A stretch of DNA of 64,000 bases from Cristatella mucedo (taxonomy: Eukaryota; Bryozoa; Phylactolaemata; Cristatellidae): assembly GCA_009760855.2 (NCBI GenBank), contig WPIO01000008.1, positions 11,302,501 to 11,366,500 on the forward strand. Reading direction: 5' to 3'. Below, one piece after another: positions 1 to 12,138 of this stretch (the first letter of the stretch is position 1; each line of letters begins with the position of its first letter). The position numbers were made by a program, and so were the translations under genes. The notes under the pieces are model-generated. The model searched no databases and was not told where the DNA came from. It worked only from the letters and a program-made list of their open reading frames with translations.

Positions 1-640
1 GATAGGTCATTATAACCAATAGGCGATGTTGTCCAAGTAACGTCGATGCATCCGAAAAAGAACTCCAACGTGGATTCCTCAATGGCAGAATCTGAGCGTC
101 AAACAGTAGAATCAGAAAGTACTGTTCTGTGCTGTCGCATGCTAAAGAAAATTTCCAGTAGTACAACTTCTGTATTTTACCAAGAAACATGCATGGCTCT
201 ATTGTATTAGGTATTTATTATAAACTACTCTCTCCTATCGCTTTCCTTACTCTCCCTCTGCTCCGATCCCGTACTCTCCGATTCTCTCTCCACTTCTCTT
301 CAGCTCATTTTCCACTGAAACCGTCTGCATATTTTCATAAAGGTGAATTTGTCAATAAGTTAGAGAGTTCTTATTATTGCAGTTGTTTTGCAAGAATGCG
401 TGTTGACTATCGGTTGGCTTCGCTGAAGCGACTGAGAGCTGTCGTGGTCCAGAAGGGGCGGGGCCAAGAATGTCATACCCATCTGAGCTGTCAAAATACT
501 GCAAGCCTGTCTAGTTGACTCGGCGAGTTGACTCCTCGACCAGTGACATTGTAAGCTAACAAATGGAGGCATTCTGCTAAAATATTCCACGGGCTTTTGT
601 CTGTTTTTAAAAAAGTACTAATAATAAAAAAATTATGTAA
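1..640. other. No recognisable feature
   Basis: Short random reading frames only. A pyrimidine-rich stretch lies around 220-310. I see no repeat family or coding signature. Confidence 0.4.
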
Positions 641-839
641 GGACATATTTTTAATGCCCTAAGAGAACCAAATTTTATTCCATGGACTTAGCACTTGAGA
701 AACTCTAGAAAAGAAGCATGTCGATCGATTAGAAGTAACGCTTACGCTGCCCGCATGCACAGTCGCACAAAGGACAAATCTTATGTACGGAGCAAATATT
801 GCAAGGCGGAGATCACTTTGAAGCATCTTTGTAAATGCT

Positions 840-1000
840 GCATAGCAATCCGATATCACGATGTAAGTCGGCAGTGTGTTACAGGCTTTGGGAGCAAACA
901 AACTATGAATGCACCGTGTCCACAGGATTTGAGATTGGTTAGAGGCGCAACTAAACGGCTTGATTAAAAAGAGTGGTTAGAATGATATGAAGCCTAATTA
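840..1000 (-). mobile_element. L2 LINE fragment (antisense)
   Basis: Around 880-960 the stretch with AGGCTTTGGGAGCAAACAAA aligns with the same position in the better-preserved copy at 35.6 kb (AGGCTTTGGGAGCATACGAA). This is the 3' end of the L2 reverse-transcriptase ORF, heavily diverged. Confidence 0.6.
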
Positions 1001-1142
1001 TAAAATATTTCCGATAAGTAATAAAACAAAAAGAGTGATTGTAATTAATGAGCAATTTGTATAGCACCGTAAGAAAACTGAATTTGTTGTCATGTGCTCA
1101 ACAACTCGCAGCTAGAGAATGGATAACCCTAATAAAGGATGG

Positions 1143-1240
1143 GAAGGGCGACCTTTATTTTCCCTCCAAACATAGGCTCCACACTCACACTTGAATAACT
1201 GTTTGAGTCTGGTGCTAATGGAGCAGCTAATATGTCAATG
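1143..1240 (+). repeat. Repeat R3, copy 1
   Basis: The core CCAAACATAGGCTCCACA, followed by GGTGCTAATGGAGCAGCTAA, recurs near 7240 and 21680. No coding or tRNA promoter is visible, so its class is unknown. Confidence 0.7.
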
Positions 1241-1899
1241 GCCATTGAGGTGCCAAGCTTACGCAAGGATACCAAAGCACGCACACGAGACACTACTGGC
1301 CGCTAGTTAGTACGAACCCTGGTCACTAACATGCACTGAATCATGCACAAGTGAGCGCTCAAAGCCACGAAGGGAAAAGGCAAGTTCAGCAGGGTGCTTG
1401 CTATCAAAGTATTTAGATCGTATCCCTTAGTCAAGACGTTTGCGGTTTCGAAACACACAACCATACAAAGGGCATTCCACTCGGACGCAGTAAAGGCGAC
1501 ATGAGGAGCATTTAGTTTTAGCTTCTTATTTGAGTTTCGTCAATTCAGTAGAGGACGAGGTGTCAGTCGCCGTGCACTCCGAGATTCTGGTGCAGGCTAA
1601 CTGAATGTGGGATCTCCACAAGGTTTTAAGCTAGTTAGGCTCATAGCCAATCGATCGAAGTCAGAAGGGTGGTCAGTCGAATAGGTGGTCTGATGAGAAA
1701 CTAAATCAGATAAACAGGCTGACACAATAGCAGTGGATTGACTTCTATACGTAGCTTGATAGGCAGTCACTGGAGAAGAGTGCTGCAGATTAGTCAGTTT
1801 TACCGTATATGACGGATAAAGATGGCTGAAGAGTTTGGAATTGACTCTAAGTTTCTCATCGCATAGACGGGAAAACTTGCAATGAGTGAGTTACGTGAG
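1241..1899. other. No clear feature
   Basis: There is no convincing ORF. Parts may be highly decayed antisense L2, because L2 fragments flank both sides, but I could not align them. Confidence 0.35.
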
Positions 1900-2650
1900 T
1901 CTAATAGCAAAATCAATAATGCATAGAATTGTTTGCTCTGCTGTCTTTATCTAAGCCACCCCAAAGTTTTTCAATTTTAAGTAGGCGAACTTAGGCAGAC
2001 TTGACTGCGGGCTGATATGCTTATCTCGCAAAAATTTATCTTGGAAGAGGGCCACAAATTCGGTAATGTGTGTACTTGTCAAACCAATCTGGAGGGTTAG
2101 GCTTTCTAGTTTCTGAGTAAGACTTGATTTCCCTATTATTAGTAAGCTGGCTTTTCTTGATTCAATTTAAGAAAGTGCGCCTCCAAATAAATGTCAGTGT
2201 CAGCATTTCATGGTATACGGGAGCTGAGAGATCCTGTAAGGTAGGCAAGGATCAAAGAACAACCATAGATGCGTACGATCTGCGTACAAATGAAGGCCTA
2301 GATTTCGCTTTGTGATTACTTCGGCACGGTGGAGAGTGTACGTGGTGAAAAAGAGTACACATGAAGCGAATAGCTGGATCGCGCCATATTTTCAAAAACT
2401 TTCTGGATGACCTTTGGCCACGGGCTTCTACTCTCTGAATTCCCTCTTGAGGTAGGACTAAGCAATGTGACACAGTGTGCCCGTCATTTATAGGTGAGAA
2501 ATCCGTTGCTCAAAAGTATGATCGATGGCGTTAAAAGCTGCCGAGAGATCCGCAGAACTAGCTGCTAGATTCCCTCGAGTCAGCATTACCGAGAAAGTCA
2601 AAATGCACCCGAGGCATTCCTGACACTGCCTAGAGATTTTCTCGAAAATC
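1900..2650 (-). mobile_element. L2 LINE, decayed reverse-transcriptase region (antisense)
   Basis: On the minus strand this follows the same order as the 36.0-36.5 kb copy: AGGCAGACTTGACTGCGG, then TTAGTAAGCTGGCTTTTCTT, then GGATCAAAGAACAACC and GCCTAGATTTCGCTTTG. Many indels and stops mark it as an old copy. Confidence 0.65.
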
Positions 2651-2884
2651 CAACGAACTGAAACTTAATTAACGAAATTTTTATGTTTGAAGGTTACACA
2701 TAAGAGTTCAACTGGTCTTGGATTATTATCTATTTTTTCAGTGTCTGACAGGGAATCGCCACAAGTATTCTGAGTGGAGCATTGCTCAAGTTCTCTTTGT
2801 GTATTGGCCACTTCATAATGCTAAATAGCAACATATTTGTGCTTGGTTAATGTTTTTTCCACGAGCTTATGCCCAAAAAGTACA

Positions 2885-3010
2885 GATAGCGGTGCTTATA
2901 CGTGCTCACACCCTGCATGTTACTACTAACCATAATATTCGCGTTGACACTGAGACACTGTGCATGTTTATTCATCTAACAATATGGTCATACTTTATTT
3001 GCATCCTATT
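2885..3010 (+). mobile_element. L2 3' UTR fragment (sense)
   Basis: The words CATGTTACTACTAACCATA and GACACTGTGCATGTTTATTC match the repeated TGCATGCTG/CTGTGCATG section of the L2 3' UTR seen at 5.25-5.35 kb. Confidence 0.5.
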
Positions 3011-3299
3011 CAAAGTGTCTAAAAAGAGAAAGTCTTCTGAGGGTAAATGTTATTGTAATTTATCGATTAAACAGTCGATCTTTAGCGTTGAGCCGAAATT
3101 AGGAAAAGATACTTGCGTGTGCTCAGCTTTTTGACAGATATTGTTTATTTAGCCAGATCGCAGCGAAAGTGACGTGATCGCATAATCAGGAACATTGGCA
3201 TTGCTTATTGATAAGATCTCCAGGCGACTTTCCTTGGTTAAGATTTCCGCATATGGACCTACGATCGTCTACGTCTACGTCCACATCTATACGTCTACA

Positions 3300-3690
3300 G
3301 CCCAGGCAGTGGCACATCCTTTCCAGCCGTCCCGAGCTGCTACTCTCCCGCTCCTCATTATCTAAACTGCTCTCCTGACTCAGATATATTTTTCACTTTC
3401 TCTTTGTTTCGTGAGATGAAATGTGTTGGCTGTTATTCTTGTTGTTTAGTGAGCATGGCACCATTGAACATTCGATAGTGTTTCCTTTGCAGCAAATGTA
3501 AAGCGCCTAGGAAGAGATTGAGTTCTCCGAGGGCGCTTTATCAAGTATATCATTATTGTTATTATTGGCTACTGAATGCAAGCCGAAAGCCGCTTAGGCT
3601 TTTAGTGTACTATACGATACTCTCCCGCGTTACACCCCCACAGCCTTTGTGACTTTGTGGAGTTATTGATGAAGATACGTTAAATCTAGA
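3300..3690 (+). mobile_element. LINE-B 3' end (sense), interrupted by an L2 fragment
   Basis: The first part (CATCCTTTCCAGCCGTCC, then TTTCTCTTTGTTTCGTGAGA) and the last part (GCCGCTTAGGCTTTTAGTG, then GACTTTGTGGAGTTA) are colinear with the reverse complement of the LINE-B 3' end at 13.2-13.4 kb. A 133-bp L2 piece splits them at 3432-3564. Confidence 0.75.
3432..3564 (+). mobile_element. 5'-truncated L2 insertion with target duplication
   Basis: A 133-bp L2 3' end: TTTGCAGCAAATGTAAAGCG, then GAGATTGAGTTCTCCGAGGG, then an ATT-rich tail. It is flanked by TTGGCT at 3426-3431 and 3565-3570, and the unoccupied LINE-B sequence has a single TTGGCT there. Confidence 0.8.
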
Positions 3691-3914
3691 TTAAGGCCTG
3701 GTCTGTAATTCTGTGGCAATTTAGCTGCTGCTGCCACATTCGTGGAATGGCGGGAAGACAAAAGTTTTGCCAATTCCAACATTGACTGTGTTGAATAAGC
3801 AAACAAGGGACACAATTAGTATATACATTTAAGTACAGCCTTACTTAAAGAATACTGAGGAATTTGATATGAAAAGTTTTACTAATGCTAGAGCAGGCTG
3901 AATGACTTCATGCC

Positions 3915-4062
3915 GAGCTGGTTTGACCAAGTGGTTTAAGGTACTTGCCGCGAACCAAGGTCAAGGTGGATGTATTTAATGACCGAGGTCGTGGGCATGA
4001 GCCCCGTGACATATGTGAAGCGCCTGAACAGGGATTAAGTACTCTTAGGACGCAATACAAAT
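3915..4062 (+). mobile_element. SINE S2 (tRNA-derived)
   Basis: The tRNA-like head has a degenerate A box (GTGGTTTAAGGTACTTGCC) and a B-box-like GTGGGCATGAGCCCC. The L2-like tail runs GTGAAGCGCCTGAACAGG and GATTAAGTACTCTTAGGACG, then AT-rich sequence. Confidence 0.75.
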
Positions 4063-4880
4063 TAATTATATTTTACGTATCAAGAGTAAAGGTTTTGCTC
4101 GCGTCTATTGCCTGTATTGCTTGCATATATAATACTCAGCATGATAGCCAGCACGAGATTTAACGAAGAACATCATGTGTTCTATGAAATTGTGTGTGTC
4201 ATTATTAACCATTAGACAAACTTTGTTTTCAAAACAAATTTGCGCTATAAATAGATTAATGTCTCTCGAGGCGGTACATTGGCTGTATTACTACAATCAG
4301 TATCACGCTGATCGATTGAGCAACCACCATTGCTGTAATGATGAACTGACCTAGTAACTGCTGCTGTGCAGTGATGCGGCTAAGAGTGAATAATTTGATG
4401 AGCGAATACAGGAAAAGAATCTCTCACTAAGACCTTAATTTGATACTACTGCGTTGACAACGCAGCTTGGAACAAATAGATACTTTACAGCCTAGTACCT
4501 GCTCCGTAGTGTCGCCAAGAAATCTCTTAACTTGACAGTAAAAGCCAATCTCTAAACTCAACCCTCTCATCATGTAATATGCTTCGTTTGTGTGAGATGC
4601 CTAGTAGGTGGTTATTAATACTTCAATTCTCATTATATTCTATATACACCGTTTTTATACATTAATTCAAAACGTCCTAACATATGATTTATTATTCTAA
4701 CGATTATTATTCCTCTAATAAAATACTTTCTACATCCGTCGTTTCAATAATCTAACCATTTTGACGTCTAGCTAGGGTGCAGTGCAATATGTTTAACGTG
4801 TAAGCATGCCGTACCGTGTGATATTGTTTAGCGGTTTTAAGATAATTTTGTAATGTTGTCTTGTCTGTCGTGAGCATGGC
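4063..4880. other. AT-rich stretch without features
   Basis: No open frame above 70 codons and no repeat that I recognise. Confidence 0.4.
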
Positions 4881-4889
4881 AGTTGCCAC

Positions 4890-5465
4890 ATCACACCACA
4901 TCTCGCCGACATGCACTGGCTACCAGTCAAGCAATGGATCTACTTCAAGGTTTCGTCGCTCACTTTTAGGTCCCTTCATTCTTTTGCTTCAGCCTATCTC
5001 TCAGATCTACTCCCCCACCAGGCCAAGCATCGTACCACCCGCTTTTCGGAATGCAACAGTTTACCAATACCTCGTACACACCTCAAATCCTTTGGAGACC
5101 GTGCCTTTAGTTCGCATGCTCCCAAAAAGCCTGGAACTTACGTCTGACTTGCGTCACAACCTCCCCTGACTTGACCAAATTTAAAAAGAACTTCAAACAC
5201 ACCTATTTAGGACAGCAGTTAGTGGGTCCCTGTGATTCGTCCTTCATGTGCTTATGCGTGCTGACACTGTGCATGCTGCTACTAACCACACTTGCATGCT
5301 GACCCTGTGCATGTCACCTCTAACTATGTTATTCATGTTATTTATCAAGGATGATATTACTCACCATTCAATCGCGTTTCCCTTTGCAGCAATTGTAAAG
5401 CGCATATAAAGAGATTGAGTTCTCCGAGGGCGCTTTATCAAGTGCATTGTTATTATTATTATGTT
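4890..5465 (+). mobile_element. L2 LINE 3' end (sense)
   Basis: It encodes, with frameshifts, the C-terminal L2 protein patterns seen intact at 35.5 kb (ALATSQAMDL, then SLRSTPPPGQA for PAYLSDILPHQA). It is followed by the TGCATGCTG-rich UTR and the tail GCGCATATAAAGAGATTGAG, ending in an ATT-rich tract. Confidence 0.85.
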
Positions 5466-5915
5466 ATTAATGTTGAGTTTAATTGCGCTGCAGTCGAAGA
5501 CCAAACATTGAAAGAACTAGCAATCGGTGCGTATAAGTGAGGGAAGCAACCACCTCACATTTTATCTCTTTGTTTTGTTTTAATCCGTCTCTGACATGGC
5601 GCTTGGCAGTATGATTAAGCATTCCTTAATATTTCGAGGTACCTTCAGTGACAACGTGCGCTGACCATACTTCTAGAGGTTTATCTTTTTAGGTAAAGAG
5701 GCATCACAGAGTTCTACATATACAGATTCGAGACTATATGTGGCGTCACTTGCGCTGGATAGAGATATAAAGACTTTTTCAAGCTCAGATCGGCACTTCG
5801 CCATGCCGTGGTGGATGGTCGACCTGGGATCAGATAGTGCAATCACCAGCATCTGCATCCAAAACCGAATTGACTGCTGCAGTAGGTGAAGCCTCATATT
5901 TCAATACTACGTCTG

Positions 5916-5946
5916 CTCTCCCTCTCTCTCTCTCTCTCCCTCTCTC

Positions 5947-6017
<71 letters not shown>
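5916..6017. repeat. (CT)n microsatellite
   Basis: About 100 bp of near-perfect CT repeats with a few CCC interruptions at the left edge. Confidence 0.97.
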
Positions 6018-6023
<6 letters not shown>

Positions 6024-7230
6024 TCTCTCACTAAATAACTCTCTTCGATCTTCTATTCAAATCCAGTCCACACGTCAGATCGCTCTGAAGATTCCTTGGC
6101 TCTTGTTGAAACATTAGTCCCAGCAAAGAAAAGTCAGGACGGGATGTCCAAAATTCTTTTTTTACCCGGTGGGCTCCAAAACCATACATCGCGGAAAAAG
6201 CAAAACTTTAATGTTTTAAAAGCAAAACTTTAATTCAACTACAATCATGGGCTATGCGACTACTTTAAGCACTCACTTGCTACGAAAGCAAGCTTCGTAC
6301 CATAGACGGACATTTAAAACCTGGTACCTTGACTGTTAGTACGTTAGGGACTCAAATTTGAGGTCTATCTAATTCTTAATCACAATGTATACGTCTATCT
6401 CCTTGATAATCATAGCAGTTCTTCGTTCTCTGTCCATAGGCTTATCAGGTTTGCTACGAGCTTTGAATAGTATCCTCTATGCACGGAATAGTTGTTTCAT
6501 TTTTCGGCCGCATTAGCTTCGTATTCCCATTTGACCTTTCTACAGTGCACACGTTCTTATAAGTTTTAGGCTCAAGAAAAAAATTGAGTTTACGCCGGCG
6601 CTAGCCTAAACTGTTTGCACAGAAGTGGCAGTTAAGTACATGCTACATGGCTACTTCCCAATTTTCCATCGAATCGATACGCAGGCTTTTAATAGCCTCC
6701 GCGTGCATGGTTTTATCTATCTATGCACCTTCAGAAAACTTACGGTTGTGCCTTACGGCTGCTCCCAATACAATTCGTCGTCATGGTTTGTATAGTTTTC
6801 TCAAGCAACTTTCTATAAATACAAAAGTTGATGTTCCAAAAAAACTAATCCAAAAAATAATTTGATAAGAAAAAGCTACCGAGAAGGAAAATAAAGCCTG
6901 TTAGAAAGCAACGTTAAACTTGGTTTCATTATTGCGCCCGACAGCACACACAGGCTCTGTTTGATCCCAAAATTGTGTAGATTCCCAAAATTTCAAAATT
7001 AAAAAAGAAATTGCTCGATCCATGTCATTTTGTTAACGTCCTTTCTCCAAACGTCATTCTGTTGGCTAAGAACACGTTACTTCTAACATTATCACTAAAA
7101 TATGAACGCCGCCTAACATCCCAAAAATCCGTGCTACTAGGTTAAGGTTATCTTAAAAATTCACTTTTCGAATACACTGAAGAGATGTTTCTTCTATGCA
7201 GTATCTGAAAAAATATATCAGGAAAAATTA
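6018..7230. other. No recognisable feature
   Basis: A 72-codon open frame at 6647-6865 shows no family signature. There is a local direct repeat of AAAGCAAAACTTTAAT near 6200. Nothing else is supported. Confidence 0.35.
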
Positions 7231-7233
7231 TCT

Positions 7234-7330
7234 TGATTTTTCCTCCAAACATAGGCTCCACATTTACACGTGAATCGCTGTTGGAGTCCAGTGTCAATGG
7301 AGCTGCTAAATTCCTGTTGACGATGGATTA
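7234..7330 (+). repeat. Repeat R3, copy 2
   Basis: It carries CCTCCAAACATAGGCTCCAC then CAATGGAGCTGCTAAATTCC, colinear with the copies near 1.14 and 21.67 kb. This is the uninterrupted version of the site that holds an S1 SINE in copy 3. Confidence 0.75.
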
Positions 7331-7428
7331 CAAACCAGAACTGTCCTAATTGTCAAGACATACTAAGTGACTTGAAAACAAGTTTCTTTTTATTGGTTCA
7401 CGACTTTCTGAGCATTCGAAGGTTTTAA

Positions 7429-8103
7429 GAATATGAAAAGCTGATCAATGCTCTCATTCAGAACTTACGCCAAAATGGGGTGCAGAATATTGAGCATGTG
7501 AGCCCGATTGCGATAATCCGGGTTACCGAATTTCCACAAGTAGAATGGCAGTTAATTATTTACTTTGCGGGTAGCTGCTCAAAAAAATATAGCGTTTCGA
7601 AGTCGAAAACGCCGTTGACCTGATTTAGGAGCAGCACTGCCAGAATCACTTCGAAGCAATCTAAAGAACTATGCTCGCAAGAGCTCGATGACAGGATGCA
7701 CGCAATAGTTGGCTATAATGACAGTATAAAAGATGTTAGCAATGATGTTCTTAATAATGAAATGGAACTGATGTGCAAGTTCTTGGAATGATTTCCCGGG
7801 AACTTCATTCCCACCCGCTGGTCTGAAAAGATAATGCAGGAGGTCCGGAATCCCGGCGCCAGTGCTCGCCTGAGTAGTATCGCTGATAGTGAGAACGAAG
7901 ATCCTGACAATATTGGCGCGACGTTGGCGGTAGCATCCGATATGGCGCAGACTCGTGGCAGAAAGAAAGAGTATGAGCCCAGAAGGTCGAAATCTGCGGA
8001 GGCTGCTCCGCGTAGGCAGATACGCTCTGTTTGGCGCCCAAAGAAGGCACCGGCGGTTGTCTTAAATCAGCCATCAATTTTGAGCTATTTCTCGAAAAAA
8101 TAG
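7429..8103 (+). pseudogene. Decayed coding region ending in a PIP-box C-terminus
   Basis: One frame stays open for about 224 codons apart from two TGA stops (7621 and 7789); the last 90 codons from 7834 are unbroken. The upstream part looks helical and charged (KELCSQELDDRMHAIVGYND). The end has a basic patch (RGRKKEYEPRRSKS, then RRQIRSVWRPKK) and terminates QPSILSYFSKK, matching the PCNA-interacting PIP consensus Q-x-x-(I/L/M)-x-x-(F/Y)-(F/Y). PIP boxes at extreme C-termini are known in replication and repair proteins and in some transposon proteins. I do not recognise the family. It could be a processed or decayed host gene or a mobile-element ORF. Confidence 0.5.
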
Positions 8104-8670
8104 GCTCAATTTTTGCGATCTAGACCTGGATTCTTGCCCTAGATCTGGTCAGCCACTGAGCACTTTCGGAATAAAAATCATCATTTTCGAAATCGCTGTC
8201 TTTCTGCTGACGAATACAGTTCGACAAACCTGACATTTTTTAGCCTATTTGCATATAATTTGGACCAATATTCAGATATTTATGGCAGTCCGCGCGCACC
8301 CGGATTACCATGGTAACCCAAGTTACCACCATCGGGCTCATATACTGGACAATAAAAATTGTTACCAATCAAAGTAGAACAAAATAATGGTACAACTATT
8401 TTTGGGGCTCCTCCAAGAAAGTGAATTAAAGTTAGCAAGTATTCATCACCTACTCATTTCCAAAGCCTCAGAGTTGTCATTTTTTATTACTTCAGATTAA
8501 CTACAATGTTAATTTTTGATCATCTGCTTTCTTTGATTTCATATAAAGTAAGAGACGCAGTTTTCAAGTTTTTCTTATAGTAAGTAGCCTGCAAGTTGAT
8601 CACTGTCGTCCTAAAAGGTGTGTTTGTAGGAAACAATGGTTATTTGTTAAACTCCAAGCAATTCATTTAT
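8104..8670. other. No recognisable feature
   Basis: This follows the PIP-box frame and might include its 3' UTR. A palindromic GGATTACCATGGTAACCC lies near 8300. No ORF or known repeat is seen. Confidence 0.35.
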
Positions 8671-8675
8671 ATGTA

Positions 8676-8676
8676 T

Positions 8677-8716
<40 letters not shown>
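8676..8716. repeat. (CA)n(TA)n microsatellite
   Basis: About 26 bp of CA repeats run directly into TA repeats. Confidence 0.95.
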
Positions 8717-9515
8717 TCCTAACCAAGGAACAAATTTGGAGTTAGCCTTTTACAATAATTAGTGCGAGAAATAATTCGGCTGAAGAACATCCAAAAATCT
8801 GGGCATTCGTAGAAAAGTACTCACCAATCAAACTAGTTCACGCACATGCGACATTGAGTCTCGACCACTGCTATTCTTTTTACGTAGAATGTCGGACCAG
8901 TTCCCTTAATCGTTGGCAGTTGTAGCAACCGCTAGCTACCCAATTGCATTTCTAGCTGTGAAGCCAGTCTTCTCGAGGTCAGAGGTGGCCGAAACCTCAC
9001 CCGTTTTGTTGTGGCAGACAAAGGTCCGCTTCCCTCCTGCCGTTTGGGTTGAGCGGATGCACCCTTCTTTGCCTGCCGTTCGGCCTGATCGGACCTCCTC
9101 TCTATGTCTCTTTACAACGGTGGCTAAATAAATATTCCTATTGACCATGTGGTAATATACCATTAATGAACTTAACTCGCCAGCACAGCTGGTAAAAAGC
9201 TCCGAAGTTTGTTTCATCTGTCGTCAATGGCGTAGCTGCCACAGCGAAACACTTTTGTCTGAGCTTAAGTGAATCCCTACTATCGTCGAATCAATTTAAA
9301 GATCTTCTATTTGGCTTAAAGATCGCTTCATTCGCCTGCGCCAGCCTACCTATCTGACCTTGTTGCTCCTCCGGTCACGTGCTATCACACCAATTACTAC
9401 TCTGCTTTTGGTCTTCTAGCCTTCCATATAGCTAAAGTGAATTCTGTTGGTGCTCTGGCCTTCAAATAATATGCACCATAATTCTGAAACTCGCTTCTAG
9501 CTTCGGCAACTAACT
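8717..9515. other. No recognisable feature
   Basis: Overlapping open frames on both strands at 8.91-9.22 kb in a locally GC-rich block. No family signature could be read from either. Confidence 0.35.
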
Positions 9516-9519
9516 GCAA

Positions 9520-9700
9520 TAACCTTGCATCAGTCAAATCCCCGCTGGACGTCTGTTTCACCTGACAGCGTGCATGTCCTGAGAACTCACTGATTCTTTT
9601 GCACTAAGATGTATAGCGCCTAGATAGTGATTTAGTTATCTTAGGACAATGGTTAATATACAAACTATCCTTATGATTGTAATTATAGCCATTATTATCA
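9520..9700 (+). mobile_element. L2-type tail fragment (sense)
   Basis: GCGTGCATGTCCTGAGAAC, then TATAGCGCCTAGATAGTG and TTTAGTTATCTTAGGAC, resemble a diverged L2 3' UTR and tail. Confidence 0.5.
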
Positions 9701-9839
9701 ACTATACTATTGAAAAGCTCGAATGATTGCTTCGTCATACATGGTGCATCAACTAGAAGCTAAAACGGAAGCCAACACGACATCATTGCTTATAGTAAAT
9801 GAAAACGCCGAGTTAACAACCATTTTCACGGCGATCGCT

Positions 9840-10500
9840 ACATTACAGCACCTCTCACCGACCTGCACCGGCCTACCGTGAGACAGCCAATCGATTTCAA
9901 GTTCCGCGTCGCCCAATTTAGGTTTTAGTTGGGGAATTTAGGTTTTCTCTCCCCAGTTGCATCTGTGAACTGGATCCCTCTCCGGAAGGATAGGGGCGGC
10001 GAGCTCAGCCGAATGCGGTACAGAGGCCATGGTTGAAGGAATGTGTGGATAAATTACGCGAGGCAAGCTCTTGCCAGTTGACCGTATGGAAGGGTCGAAC
10101 GCGCAGAAGTAGCAGTTGCAACGTCGGTCTCATGCTCCCGTGCATTTACTCGAAATAGTCCTAGCACTCCTTTCGTAGCAACATCTACCCTGATTCTAGT
10201 CTCGTATGGGTGCTCCTAAAAACCTCAAACCCTTGTGAGACCACACCTTGCTTTCAGTTTTAATGCTCTAAAGTCCTTCAACTTACTTACCGACTTAGCA
10301 AAATTAAAATGGAAGATAAAAAATCAACCTGCTCCTCTCAAAGTATTTAATCCGTACGTAAAAAGTGTTCCCTATGAACTTCAGCATGCCGAGTCCGTGC
10401 ATGCTGTCGCTAATCTGCTAAAATATTCCTTTTCAGGAAAATATGCGAAGCGCCCAGAATACAATTTATTTTACCTTGGGCCAGAGTAAATTATCTGTGT
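9840..10500 (+). mobile_element. L2 LINE, decayed C-terminal ORF and tail (sense)
   Basis: CACCTCTCACCGACCTGCAC then AATCGATTTCAAGTTCCG read as the L2 pattern PL(L/T)DLH..P then IDFK(V/F). Later CTCAAACCCTTGTGAGACC corresponds to TSNP(L)ETV. GCGAAGCGCCCAGAATAC marks the tail. The block near 9930-10130 is foreign or too decayed to align. Confidence 0.6.
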
Positions 10501-11870
10501 CCTTATTCTTATTCATCTTGTTTGTGTGGTGGCTGCCAGCTCTTACTTAAGTATGATTTGTATTTAGCCTCGGATGCTCCGTCAAAGAATGACTCAAAAA
10601 GAGATATGCTGACATTGAAATATTTATCAGTTATTAGTAAACAGCCTATTCAAATGTTCGTGTTCTACAGCAGCCATATTAGACTGGTGAGATTATAATG
10701 GATTAATTATAATTTTATTATTAATAATTATTGGTAATGTATTATATATATATACCATGTATAATAATATATGTAATGTAATAAATAGTATTAATGTATA
10801 ATGTTATAGGTTTATTATAATGGATAGGAAACGGTCGTCTTTTTCTTTATCTGTATGCGGTATGAAAGACTAAGGAGCCCATATTCAGGGAGTTGCACGG
10901 ACAGCTTAGTGGTGGCGTGGTGTCCCACGAGTGTCGCTGCACTTTGTGGCTTGTACTAGACAACTGCAACTCCCCCCACCCCGCGACGGTCGAATAGACG
11001 TTTCAACGCTATGCACGTGGATGCTGTGCCATGTTAACGTACGCTCTTCCTTGCTGCCGTACTCTGCTACCGTCGGCATGCACATGCATAAGTGCATTTT
11101 CGCTGAGCCTAAACGCCGCTAGATGCGCTCCAGGGCCCTCGACGAGTTCGCATGTATTTCCGGCTCCGGCACGGACTTGGACGAGCGCTGCATTTGCATG
11201 CGCTTTCCAAGGTCATCTGCACCGAGACCGCTACGGCGCATTGTAAACGCCGTGTACGACTGGACATGATCTCTAGCTGATACTTACTAAGGATGTAAGC
11301 TAAATGAGGCACACAAGTGTTGCTACATAGCCTTACCGTGTGCAGCGCCGTCGGCGGTATCGGTTCATTATCATCATTCGACATTGCAGTTCACAGAAAA
11401 CCTCGTGAAGTGATTAAGCATAAGACTGAATATATCTGATGCTACGCCGCGAAACGGATGAGGCTAGAGGCATTATAACGCTTTGAATGTTCAACGGCCA
11501 TTCACAACGACGACGTCTTGGCTGCTCCCCCCAAGCATACGCTGCGTATACGATTGGGTTATGCGGCTGAATTCAAACAAGTAAGAAAACCTTAAGCCAG
11601 ATTAACCCGGAGAACTGCTACTCTTGGAATCTCGCGTGCGCTACAAAGATTTGAAAAAAGTGTCATAAGACAGATATGGTGTCTTTTAAAGCGAGATTTT
11701 GGTTGAAACATTAGTCAAAATATTTATTTTATTTTTACATACAAATGAGCCCACGAAAGATACCAAAATTTGACAAAGCAAAGGCTCCGAAAAACAGGTG
11801 GTCAATGGAGCAAAATTGCAAAGTCGAAGCCAAGGATAAAAAGAAAAATATTCCAATTTATGTCTGCTAT
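10501..11870. other. No clear gene
   Basis: An AT-rich stretch with TAT repeats lies at 10.69-10.83 kb. The 10.9-11.4 kb part is more GC-rich and open on both strands, but it gives no recognisable protein. Confidence 0.35.
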
Positions 11871-11876
11871 CAAAGG

Positions 11877-11984
11877 ATGACCCTTCATTGCGAACAGAGA
11901 TTGCTGGCTTCCTTCGTGGTATTCGTTTGTTTTGTTCAACATGAAACAGCAACTGCAGATTGTCTGCCACAGTCATACAATTAA
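11877..11984 (+). CDS. Signal-peptide-like first exon, lectin-like copy A
   Basis: The ATG opens MTLHCEQR, then the hydrophobic core LLASFVVFVCFV, then QHETATADC, which looks like a secretion signal with a cleavage region. Copy B keeps the ATG and the core (FLASLLLFVFLLI) at the same relative place, which supports real coding. The 3' limit is uncertain; the frame stops at 11984 and no clear donor was chosen. Confidence 0.4.
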   Translation: MTLHCEQRLLASFVVFVCFVQHETATADCLPQSYN

Positions 11985-12138
11985 GTCGAAAACGATTATG
12001 TCAGAGGAATATTTTTGATTAAATGCCAGTTTTTTGGCAAGCACGTATAATTTTCAGATTTTTAACTGCCTGCGGTTTAAACTATCAATCAGATAATACG
12101 GATTCAAGTTTGATCCTGGCGACCATTTTACGTTGTAG

